From contig NZ_KI632512.1 in the NCBI RefSeq assembly GCF_000504305.1, positions 3,004,220 to 3,068,219 on the forward strand: a DNA stretch of 64,000 nt, read 5' to 3'. The notes under the pieces are model-generated. The model made no database searches, had not been told where the DNA came from, and worked only from the letters and a program-made list of their open reading frames with translations. Shown one piece after another: positions 57,007-64,000 of the stretch (within the stretch, counting starts at the first letter, position 1; each line of letters opens with the position of its first letter). A program made the translations under genes and the position numbers. This DNA comes from Nitratidesulfovibrio termitidis HI1. GTDB taxonomy: Bacteria; Desulfobacterota; Desulfovibrionia; Desulfovibrionales; Desulfovibrionaceae.

Positions 57007-58637
57007 CAGTCGACCTCCAGCATGTCGCAGCAGATGCGTTCGGCGTCGTCCAGCAGGGCGGCCAGATCTTCGGGTGACAGGGCGTCGGACGGGCCGAGGA
57101 AGCGGCGGCCGCGCGGGCCGTCGTACAGCGGGGCGAGCACGGCGGCGGCCAGGGCGCGCAGGGCGGCGGGGTCTGGCTGCTGGGAACTGTCCGGTGCCGG
57201 GGTGCCGGGGGGCGCGCCGTCGGATGGGGTGTCAGGCGATACCGCGTCTGCGGTGCCCGCAGGGCAGGCGGGGGCATCGCCCGCAGGCGGTTCCGGCAGG
57301 CCCCGTGCGGCGGCGGCCACGCGCAGCACCTCGCCCAGCAGGTCGTCGCGGCGGCGCAGCGCGTCCATGTCCACGTCGGGCCGGGTGTGCAGTTCGATGT
57401 CCTTGACCCAGACAAGGGGATCCAGCGAGGCCCCGGCCTCGCGCAACATCTCCAGCAGCCCTTCCACCGCGCCGGGGCGGCGCAGGTGACGGTCCAGCGG
57501 GCCGCGCCCGTGCAGGATCACCCGGCACAGGGTGGCCTCCACAGGGAAGCCGGGAGTGCCAGACAGGCCAGACCGGCCAGACGGGCCAGACGGGCCAGAC
57601 GGGCCAGACAGGCCAGACAGGCCAGACGGGCCGGGCGTCGCATTACCTTCGGCGGCCTGTTCCATGGCCTCCATGATGCGGCCATGCAGGGCTTCCAGCG
57701 AGGCCGCGCCGTTGGGCGTGCCCGTGCCATCGGGGCCATTGTCCCCGTTCGCGCCGTCACCGCCAGATACATTAGCGCCGCCGTTTCCATTCGTCCCTAT
57801 GGCCACCTCCACCACCTGCCAGCGCACCGGGGCCAGGGGGCGAAACTCCAGTTCCACCTCGCCGTCGTCGTGCACGGTGACCAGTTGGCAGCCGCGCGGA
57901 CCGTCCTCGTTGATGTGCAGCCCCTGCGTGGAGCCGGGGTAGACCACGTGGGGCCGCGTGCGCAGCACCTGCGGCAGGTGGATGTGCCCCAGCGCCCAGT
58001 AGTCCAGCCCCGTGGCGGTCAGGTCGTCCAGGGTGCAGGGGGCGTAGCGGCCCGCGTCGCGCGTGCCGGGCGTTGTGCCCACGTTGCAGTGCAGCACGCC
58101 GATCTGCGGCACGCCGGGGGGCACGTCCATGTCCTGAACCATACCGTGAACCGTGCCCTGAACCGTGGCGGAACGGGTAAAGCGCTTGGCCAGGTTGCGG
58201 CCTTCGCGGTCGGTTTCGTGGCTGATGCCGTGCACCACGGCCACCACGCGCCCCTCGCGGGTCACGGCGTGCGATTCCACCTGCGGCCCGAACACGGTGA
58301 CCCCGTCCGGCCAGTGCAGCGAGTGCACCCGCGAGGTGAGCGGGTCGTGGTTGCCGTGGGCGATGAACACCCGCACCCCCGCATCCGTCAGGCGGGAACA
58401 CCCGTCGCGCAGGGCCACCTGGGCCCGCAGGCTGCCGTCCTCGTGGTTGTGCACGTCGCCCGCGATGAGCAGGGCGTCGGGCCGTTCGGCAAGGCACAGT
58501 TCCACCAGCCGCTCCCACGCGGTGAAGGTGGCGCGGTGCAGCCGGTCGGCCAGGCGGGGGGAAAGGTCGCGCGAGACGCCCGCGAAAGCGGCGTCTAGGT
58601 GCAGGTCTGCGGCATGGACGAAGCGGAACGCTGGCAT
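57006..58637 (-). CDS. YhaO/SbcD-like DNA exonuclease (Mre11-type metallophosphoesterase)
   Basis: 543 residues. Calcineurin-like phosphoesterase motifs: AADLHLD (D11, H13), IAGDVHNHED, AHGNHDP, LHCNVG and LGHIHLPQ, giving the two-metal nuclease site. The C-terminal third is interrupted by Gly/Asn/Asp-rich and G-L-S/G-P-S collagen-like linkers encoded by a 9-base repeat (57556-57648). Works with the ATPase whose gene overlaps its stop. Confidence 0.92.
   Translation of the reverse strand: MPAFRFVHAADLHLDAAFAGVSRDLSPRLADRLHRATFTAWERLVELCLAERPDALLIAGDVHNHEDGSLRAQVALRDGCSRLTDAGVRVFIAHGNHDPLTSRVHSLHWPDGVTVFGPQVESHAVTREGRVVAVVHGISHETDREGRNLAKRFTRSATVQGTVHGMVQDMDVPPGVPQIGVLHCNVGTTPGTRDAGRYAPCTLDDLTATGLDYWALGHIHLPQVLRTRPHVVYPGSTQGLHINEDGPRGCQLVTVHDDGEVELEFRPLAPVRWQVVEVAIGTNGNGGANVSGGDGANGDNGPDGTGTPNGAASLEALHGRIMEAMEQAAEGNATPGPSGLSGLSGPSGPSGPSGRSGLSGTPGFPVEATLCRVILHGRGPLDRHLRRPGAVEGLLEMLREAGASLDPLVWVKDIELHTRPDVDMDALRRRDDLLGEVLRVAAAARGLPEPPAGDAPACPAGTADAVSPDTPSDGAPPGTPAPDSSQQPDPAALRALAAAVLAPLYDGPRGRRFLGPSDALSPEDLAALLDDAERICCDMLEVD
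57556..57648. repeat. Period-9 tandem repeat in the YhaO-like gene
   Basis: About nine units of GCCAGACGG / GCCAGACAG, read on the minus strand as G-L-S and G-P-S triplets. Confidence 0.92.
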
Positions 58638-59004
58638 GGGTGACCGTGGGTTGGGGGTGCTGCGGGAAGCGGAAATTGCGTTTGTGTGGCGCGCGTCCTG
58701 CTGTTTTCGGGGCGGATGCGGGGTGCCCGTCAGCAGGGTAGCCCGCAGATGGTGGCCGCAGGATGGTCGTGCGGATGGCGAAATGCCCGTGCGGCAACGG
58801 CACCCACCCTGTCTAGCACGGCGGACGGCGGGCCGTCACCGTACCCGCGCCGCAAAGGGCGGCCAGCCCCGTGTGGAGTGCCGGGCCGGATCAGACTGGT
58901 CATTGGGTTAGACTTTCCGTGTGGGCGAGACTGCCTGTGGAGCGCACCCTGACGGTCCCGACACCCGCGCCCCGCTTCCGGCCCCGTCGCCCCTCTGCTA
59001 GAAC
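58638..59004. other. Divergent gap between yhaO-like gene and dinB
   Basis: 367 bases. No LexA-type palindrome, promoter or RNA could be recognised. Confidence 0.45.
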
Positions 59005-60444
59005 ATGGGCATGGCGCAACGCTGGATCATGCATATCGACATGGACGCCTTTTTCGCGTCCGTGGAGCAGATGGACGACCCTTCCCTGCGGGGCAAGCCG
59101 GTGGCCGTGGGCGGCTCGCACCGGGGGGTCGTTTCCGCCGCGTCGTACGAGGCGCGGCGCTTTGGCGTGCGTTCCGCGCTGCCCATGAGCACGGCGCTGC
59201 GGCTGTGCCCGCAGCTGATCGTGGTGCCGGGGCGCATGCGCCGCTACGCCGAGCTTTCGCACCGCATCATGGACGCGCTGCGCGAATTTTCGCCGCTGGT
59301 GGAACCGGCATCGGTGGACGAGGCCTATCTGGACGCCACGGGGCTGGAACGGCTGTTCGGCCCGGTGGAGAACATGGGCATGGCGGTGAAGGCCCGCGTG
59401 CTGGACGTGACCGGCGGGCTGACCTGTTCCGTGGGCGCGGCCCCGGTGAAATTCCTGGCCAAGATCGCCTCGGACATGAACAAGCCGAACGGCCTGTTCA
59501 TCCTGTACCCGGAAGACGTAGCGGAATTTCTGCGCACCCTGCCCGTGGGCCGCATACCGGGGGTGGGCAAGCGGTCATTGGACGCCTTGGACCAGTTGGG
59601 AGTGCGCAGCGCGGGCGACGTGCTGCGCTATTCGCGCGAATTCTGGGAACGGCGCTTCGGCAAGGGGGGCGTGCACCTGCACGAGCGGGCCAGCGGCGTG
59701 GACCCGCGTGAGGTGGAGCCGTATTCCGAACCCAAGTCGGAAAGCGCCGAGAACACCTTTGCCGAGGACACCGCCGACCGCGCCGTGCTGCGGCGCTGGC
59801 TGCTGGCCCAGGCCGAACGGGTGGGGACATCGTTGCGGCGGCAGCGGCTGGCGGGCCGCACCATCACGCTGAAGGTGAAGTACGCGGACTTCCGGTCCAT
59901 ATCCCGCAGCCACAGCTTGCCGGAGCCCACGGCGTCCACAGAGACGATTTTTGATGAGGCCTGCCGGTTGCTGGACGCCCTGACCCTGGCGGACAAGGTG
60001 CGGCTGATCGGGGTGGGGGTATCCAACTTCGGCCCGGCGCACCACGGGCCGCGCCAGCTCACCCTGCCGCTGGAAATTCCCGGCAGGGGCAAGGGCGGGA
60101 AGGGGGCTTGCGAGGACGGGGCGGGTCGGGGAACGACAGACAGGGGGGCTGGCGGTAACGCCGTGGCGTGGGGAGCGGGCACTGCGCGTTCCGTGGGCGT
60201 ATCCGCAGAGCATGATGAACAGGACGGGCCAGATGCGTTGGAGGGATTGAACGAGTCGGGTGGGCCACACAGACCAGTCGGGCAGAATGCCCCCGCCGTC
60301 GCAATTCCCGCCGAATCCTCCCCCCCGCCGGACGAGAACCGCCGCAAGAAACTGGACGCCGCGCTGGACGCCCTGCGCGACCGCCATGGCCGCGAGGCCG
60401 TGGTGCGCGGCCGCCTGTTCGGGTTTGATTCCAGAAAAAAGTAG
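59005..60444 (+). CDS. dinB: DNA polymerase IV (Y-family)
   Basis: 479 residues; ATG at 59005 or 59011, no clear ribosome site. Error-prone translesion polymerase. Catalytic acids in MHIDMDAFFASVE and PASVDEAYLD, helix-hairpin-helix RIPGVGKRSLDALDQLGV, and the little-finger domain ending in the clamp-binding QLTLPLE (about residue 352). Pol IV normally stops close to this motif. Here about 125 more residues follow, Gly/Ala-rich low complexity and then a basic helix (ENRRKKLDAALDALRDRHG). Confidence 0.95.
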   Translation: MGMAQRWIMHIDMDAFFASVEQMDDPSLRGKPVAVGGSHRGVVSAASYEARRFGVRSALPMSTALRLCPQLIVVPGRMRRYAELSHRIMDALREFSPLVEPASVDEAYLDATGLERLFGPVENMGMAVKARVLDVTGGLTCSVGAAPVKFLAKIASDMNKPNGLFILYPEDVAEFLRTLPVGRIPGVGKRSLDALDQLGVRSAGDVLRYSREFWERRFGKGGVHLHERASGVDPREVEPYSEPKSESAENTFAEDTADRAVLRRWLLAQAERVGTSLRRQRLAGRTITLKVKYADFRSISRSHSLPEPTASTETIFDEACRLLDALTLADKVRLIGVGVSNFGPAHHGPRQLTLPLEIPGRGKGGKGACEDGAGRGTTDRGAGGNAVAWGAGTARSVGVSAEHDEQDGPDALEGLNESGGPHRPVGQNAPAVAIPAESSPPPDENRRKKLDAALDALRDRHGREAVVRGRLFGFDSRKK

Positions 60445-60495
60445 ATCGCTGCGGACTGTGCTCTTTCAGGTGGCTGTTTCCGACCGCCCCTTCCT

Positions 60496-61269
60496 TCATT
60501 TCCCCAGCAATACGGAATTGCACCGTTCGCTGGTGGCGAAATCGGGCGTGAAGGCATGCGAACCGATGACCGTGACCGGGCGCATGCCTTGCAGCGAGTT
60601 CAGCAGGTAGGCGTGGCGAAAGGCGCGCAATTCTCCGGCGCGCACGGTGCAGTCGCGCACGGGCAGCAGATCGCGCACGGCGGCCAGCGTGGTGCTGGGC
60701 AGGCGGCAGCCGCCAGTGGGGGTGCAGAAGCAGTCGCCGTCGCCGAACAATAATGCGGCGGTGGTGGCCTCTGTCACGACGCCGCCTGGCTGGGTGAGCA
60801 CGGCGTCGTCCTGGCCCAGGGCGCGGGCGGCCCTGCGTTCCAGGTAGCAGAGCATGTAGTTCATGGACTTGTGCAGGGCCAGCGATCCTGGCGTTGCGGG
60901 CGGGGCCAGGCGCAGGCTGTAGGTGCGGTCGGGCGCGGGCGGGTCGTAAGGGGCGGCGGTGACCAGCGGGGCCATGGCCGCGTCCTCGTCCTCCAGCGGA
61001 ACGATGATGTTCACCCGCGCCAGCCGTTCGGCAAGGCCGTTGGCGCGCACCACCTCGGCGATGACCGCCGGGTAGTCCACAGGTTCGGCCAGCAGGCCGA
61101 AATACTCCAGACTGGCCTGCAAGCGCGCCAGATGCGCGTCCAGACGGCTGGGACCGTGCCCGTTCCACAGGATGGTCTCGAAGAACCCGGCCCCATATCG
61201 GAAGGCCGGACTGCCGATGTCCAGCCGTACCCCGCCCTCGTGCAGCGCGCCAGCCCGCCAGTGGATCAT
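60496..61269 (-). CDS. pabC: Aminodeoxychorismate lyase (class IV PLP enzyme)
   Basis: 257 residues. Start is the second ATG (MIHWRAG), seven bases after GGGAGG and overlapping the pabB stop (ATGA). Fold-type IV aminotransferase: FRYGAGFFETILWNG, PLP Lys in LHKSMNYM, and GGVVTEATTAALLFGDGD. Releases pyruvate from aminodeoxychorismate to give p-aminobenzoate for folate. The context with pabA and pabB favours this over a branched-chain aminotransferase. Confidence 0.88.
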   Translation of the reverse strand: MIHWRAGALHEGGVRLDIGSPAFRYGAGFFETILWNGHGPSRLDAHLARLQASLEYFGLLAEPVDYPAVIAEVVRANGLAERLARVNIIVPLEDEDAAMAPLVTAAPYDPPAPDRTYSLRLAPPATPGSLALHKSMNYMLCYLERRAARALGQDDAVLTQPGGVVTEATTAALLFGDGDCFCTPTGGCRLPSTTLAAVRDLLPVRDCTVRAGELRAFRHAYLLNSLQGMRPVTVIGSHAFTPDFATSERCNSVLLGK

Positions 61270-62999
61270 GCGCATACCTCCCGAAAGTTGGCTGCCTTGG
61301 CCCATGTTTCTTCGTATTCGCTTTCCGGGTCCGAGTCCACGACGATGCCGCTGCCCGCGCAATGTTCGAAGCTGCCCGTGGCCGCGTCGTGCCAGCCGGT
61401 GCGGATGGCGATGGAACAGTCCATGGTGCGGGCGTCGGCGATGGCCAGCAGGCTGCCGCAATAAACCTCTCGGTTGTGGGGTTCACCGGCCTCGATGATG
61501 GCCAGCGTGCGCCGCTTGGGGCAGCCGGTCACCGAGCCGCCTGGAAAGGCGGACAGCAAGAGGTCCAGACAGGTGCGGTCGGGCCGCAGGGTGCCGGTGA
61601 CGTCGGAATGCATCTGCACGAGGCCGCTGCCCGCGCCGCCCACGCGAAAGGTGGCGCAGTGCCGGGCCACGGCCACGCTGCCGTGGGTGCAGTCGGCGGA
61701 AATGTCGTTGCGCACAAGGTCCACGATCATGGACAGTTCGGCGCGTTCCTTGGGGGTGGCGGCCAGCAGGCCCGGCAGGCCGGGGTGCCAGACCGGATGC
61801 GGCGTACCGGGGCCGAAGGCCAGAGTGCCCTTGATGGGCTGCGACAGCACGCGGGCCGGGCCGCCGCCCGGCGCATCCACGCGCAGGAACCGCTCCGGCG
61901 AGGCGGAAACCACGTGGCGACCGCCGATGCGGAACAAGCCGTGGAAAGGCGCGGGGCGGGTGCGCCACAGGTGCAGCGACAGGGCCGCCGGGTCCAGCCC
62001 CGGCGCGTGCAGGCCGAAGCGGGTGGACAGGTTGCACTGGTAGGTATCACCCGCGCGGATGCGGCGCAGCACCTCGCGCACGCCCGCCGTGTACCCGGCG
62101 CGGTCCAGCGAGGGGGGCAGGGCGGCGCAGCCGGCCAGGGGGGTAAAGACGGCGCAGCCGCCGGGGGAGGTGAAGGTCGCGCAGCCGCCGGGAGTGGTAA
62201 GGGCGGGCACGGGGGCGTCCGTCAGCAAACGGGCGCAGCGGGCGGCCAGATCCGGCGGGGCATCCGGGTGGACGGACAGGGACAGCGCGCCCGTGGCAGG
62301 GTTCCAGCGGGCCACGGCGTGGTAGCGGCGCAGCAGGGCGTGGGGCAGCACGCGGGGTTTTGCGCTGCGGATGCCGAAGCGCGGCAGGCCGTAGGTGTAG
62401 GCCAGAAAGCCGAGGGCTATGTCGTGGTCGGCTCGGGCGGGCTGCCAGAGGTGGGGGGCGGCATCGCGCGGTGGCCCGGAGGGATCTGCACCGAACGGAG
62501 CCTGCAAGCCAAGGAAGGCGGCCAGCGCGGCGTCGGTGTGCGGACCGGGTTCGTGATCCGGTGAGATGGCGTGGCGGGGGTGCGCGGGGCGGGATGTGGA
62601 ACCGGATATGGGGCCGGATATGAGGCCGGATGTGGAACCGGACGCGCAAGTGGGCGAGGGATCGCCCAGGCACAGTTCCTCGCGCGGGGCGATGCCGACA
62701 AGGCAGCACGGGCCTTCGCCCTCGCCGCCGGGCCACACCGTCCAGCCGGGGGGCATGGCGGTGTGCACGTGCGGGGCGTCGGGGGCGCTAGTGAAGCCGG
62801 AAGGCAGGCCGGAAGCGGTGGCCTCCGCGCTCCGGGCATCCCCCGCGCCGGAATCCGCGCGGCCCGTATCCGCATGGTCTGCATCGACGTGGCAAGGGTC
62901 CGGGTGGCACAGCAGCAGGTCCGCTCCCTGCCGGGCGCAGGACAGGGCAAAGGACGCGAAGGCGTCGGCGTCAGCGCAGGCCGAGAGCGTGCAGCGCAT
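61266..62999 (-). CDS. pabB: Aminodeoxychorismate synthase component I (chorismate-binding)
   Basis: 577 residues, started at an ATG inside the pabA end (29-base overlap). The C-terminal ~330 residues are the chorismate-binding domain: RIRAGDTYQCNLSTRF, SQPIKGTLAFG, IVDLVRNDIS, SAFPGGSVTGCPKRRTLAII and the final ATGSFEHCAGSGIV. The N-terminal half is diverged, with low-complexity inserts encoded by a 12-base repeat (62593-62646) and a 27-base repeat (62124-62215). Aminates chorismate using ammonia from PabA. Confidence 0.92.
   Translation of the reverse strand: MRCTLSACADADAFASFALSCARQGADLLLCHPDPCHVDADHADTGRADSGAGDARSAEATASGLPSGFTSAPDAPHVHTAMPPGWTVWPGGEGEGPCCLVGIAPREELCLGDPSPTCASGSTSGLISGPISGSTSRPAHPRHAISPDHEPGPHTDAALAAFLGLQAPFGADPSGPPRDAAPHLWQPARADHDIALGFLAYTYGLPRFGIRSAKPRVLPHALLRRYHAVARWNPATGALSLSVHPDAPPDLAARCARLLTDAPVPALTTPGGCATFTSPGGCAVFTPLAGCAALPPSLDRAGYTAGVREVLRRIRAGDTYQCNLSTRFGLHAPGLDPAALSLHLWRTRPAPFHGLFRIGGRHVVSASPERFLRVDAPGGGPARVLSQPIKGTLAFGPGTPHPVWHPGLPGLLAATPKERAELSMIVDLVRNDISADCTHGSVAVARHCATFRVGGAGSGLVQMHSDVTGTLRPDRTCLDLLLSAFPGGSVTGCPKRRTLAIIEAGEPHNREVYCGSLLAIADARTMDCSIAIRTGWHDAATGSFEHCAGSGIVVDSDPESEYEETWAKAANFREVCA
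62124..62215. repeat. 27-base tandem repeat in pabB
   Basis: Three copies starting GGCGCAGCCG, read on the minus strand as a 9-residue T-S-P-G-G-C-A-V-F unit; each unit carries one Cys. Confidence 0.9.
62593..62646. repeat. 12-base tandem repeat in pabB
   Basis: Four units GATGTGGAACCG / GATATGGGGCCG, read on the minus strand as G-S-T-S and G-P-I-S. Confidence 0.9.
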
Positions 63000-63726
63000 G
63001 GCGTATCCACCACACCCCGTCCGGGGTGAGGAACGATTCTGGGTGAAACTGGTAGCCCAGCAGGGGCAGGCTGTGGTGGCGGGCGGCCATGACCACCCCC
63101 TGCCCGTTGCGGGCCAGTACACGCATGCCCGCGCCCATGACGGACAGGTGCAGCGAATGGTAGCGGGCCACGGTGCGGGCCTGCCCGGCGTAGTGCAGCG
63201 TGTCCGGCTTGCCGTGCACGCAGCCTGGCAGCGGCGCGGTGACCCCGCCGAAATGGGCGTTGATGATCTGCAGGCCAAGGCAGATGCCCAGCACGGGCAC
63301 CGGTACGGGGCGGGGTTGGGCACAGGGGGGAGACGCCGTGGCGGCGGGCGCGGCTGAGGCCTGGTCTGAGGACGGGGTTGCCGCCGTTCTGGATGGCAAG
63401 GCTGTGGTCCTCTCGGCGGGCAGGCGGGCCTCTGCCCCTCCATCCGCTGCGTGCGGACCGCGCATCCGCGTGCTCTTACCGCCCAGCAGCGGCCCGTACT
63501 GCGGATATTCTTCCGGCGTGCCGGGGCCGGGCGAGATCACCAGCAGGTCCCAACGGGTGGTGGGGCCTGCGAGGGTCGGGTCGCCCGGCGCATGTGGCCA
63601 GTCGCCCGTGACTTCGTCCAGCCGATTTACTGGCACGACAGTGGGCACGCAGCCGGTGGCAGCCACCAGCAGATGTTCGAGGTTGCGCGTGAAGCTGTCG
63701 TGATTGTCGGCAAGCAGGATGCGCAT
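62971..63726 (-). CDS. pabA: Aminodeoxychorismate/anthranilate synthase glutaminase component with internal insert
   Basis: 251 residues versus about 190-200 for the family. N-terminal ILLADNHDSFTRNLEHLL and VISPGPGTPEE are normal, then about 60 low-complexity Ala/Pro/Thr residues (about 84-143) are inserted before the catalytic GICLGLQ and the HPES motif (FHPESFLTPDG). The insert is in frame and catalytic residues are intact. First of the pabA-pabB-pabC overlapping set; pgeF lies 36 bases upstream. Confidence 0.9.
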   Translation of the reverse strand: MRILLADNHDSFTRNLEHLLVAATGCVPTVVPVNRLDEVTGDWPHAPGDPTLAGPTTRWDLLVISPGPGTPEEYPQYGPLLGGKSTRMRGPHAADGGAEARLPAERTTALPSRTAATPSSDQASAAPAATASPPCAQPRPVPVPVLGICLGLQIINAHFGGVTAPLPGCVHGKPDTLHYAGQARTVARYHSLHLSVMGAGMRVLARNGQGVVMAARHHSLPLLGYQFHPESFLTPDGVWWIRHALHALGLR

Positions 63727-63762
63727 GCGGTGGTGGTGCGGCGACCGGCGGGTCCGGGCCGA

Positions 63763-64000
63763 TTACCCCTCCATCCAGATGATGGACGCCTGCCGCCCGG
63801 TGGTGGCGGCGCGGCGGTAGGAGAAGAAGTCGTCGGCCAGGGTGTGTGTGCACAGGTCCAGCCCGTAGATGCGCTCCGGCAGCAGGCCCGCCTCGGCAAG
63901 CTGGTGGCGGGTCAGCGTCCACAGGTCCATGGTGCGGCTGGCCGTGCGGAACCAGCGGGCGAAGTCCTGCCCCCATTCCGTGGCGAAGTTGACGAATTCC
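63763..64000 (-). CDS. pgeF: Polyphenol oxidase/PgeF-type (DUF152) protein, C-terminal part
   Basis: The 5' end is beyond the window. The 78 visible residues end DLCTHTLADDFFSYRRA, then TTGRQASIIWMEG, the characteristic C-terminus of the YfiH/PgeF family (metal-ligand Cys-x-H, then F-F-S-Y-R-R and G-R-x-A). Members act as peptidoglycan editing factors or purine nucleoside enzymes. Co-oriented with pabABC. Confidence 0.88.
   Translation of the reverse strand, partial: EFVNFATEWGQDFARWFRTASRTMDLWTLTRHQLAEAGLLPERIYGLDLCTHTLADDFFSYRRAATTGRQASIIWMEG

Overview
The window is high-GC DNA with short intergenic gaps. Its gene content (hypD/hypE hydrogenase maturation, a DsrE-type periplasmic protein, Kdo-transferase/KdsD LPS genes, a complete flagellar basal-body block, a YhaN/YhaO nuclease pair and a cyclic-2,3-diphosphoglycerate-synthetase-like protein) fits a motile Gram-negative sulfate reducer of the Desulfovibrio/Nitratidesulfovibrio type. 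That assignment is inferred from gene content and style; no rRNA or tRNA gene was seen.

Layout. 1-5.7 kb: the tail of a receiver-domain protein, Kdo transferase and an HD phosphohydrolase (minus), then hypD-hypE (plus). 5.8-9.2 kb: a toxin-first toxin-antitoxin (TA) pair, then a glycosyltransferase and a polyprenyl glycosylphosphotransferase (exopolysaccharide start, minus). 9.8-13 kb: a sugar epimerase, and an ArsR repressor with an ArsP-type permease. 13.3-20.9 kb: a TPR gene and flgB-flgC-fliE-fliF-fliG-fliH-fliI, which diverge from one intergenic region holding two sigma-54 type promoters. 21-25.9 kb (minus): a 644-residue repeat protein (17 Asp/Gly-rich coils), a PAP2 phosphatase, an M23 peptidase and a TtcA-like tRNA thiolase. 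26.5-34.8 kb (plus): rpoZ-dnaJ, then a tightly overlapping three-gene operon (TolC-like outer-membrane protein, PhnD-like periplasmic binding protein, membrane PAS-GGDEF-EAL protein), then moaC with an odd Cys-rich N-terminus. 34.9-39.3 kb (minus): a second toxin-first TA pair, an RraA-like protein, an alpha/beta hydrolase and hisH-hisF. 40-44.9 kb: carB and purF. 44.9-47.3 kb: a cluster of large hairpins made of one repeated element, and a lower-GC HigB / HigA-ImmA fusion TA module. 47.5-50.1 kb: kdsD, a thioesterase and dsrE. 50.2-58.6 kb (minus): a small membrane protein, the cPGS-like protein and YhaN/YhaO. 59-64 kb: dinB, then pabC-pabB-pabA and the end of pgeF (minus).

How genes work together. 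WaaA and KdsD serve Kdo/LPS synthesis. HypD/HypE make the Fe(CN)2CO part of NiFe hydrogenase. The flagellar block encodes rod, MS-ring, switch and export ATPase. PabA/B/C make p-aminobenzoate. The TolC-PhnD-GGDEF/EAL operon looks like a ligand-sensing c-di-GMP circuit tied to an outer-membrane channel and is the best candidate for an uncharacterised system.

A window-wide oddity is the abundance of short-period tandem repeats (9, 10, 12, 20, 27 and 45 bp). They sit between genes and also in frame inside conserved proteins (WaaA, HD protein, YhaO, YhaN, PabB and the GGDEF-EAL protein).
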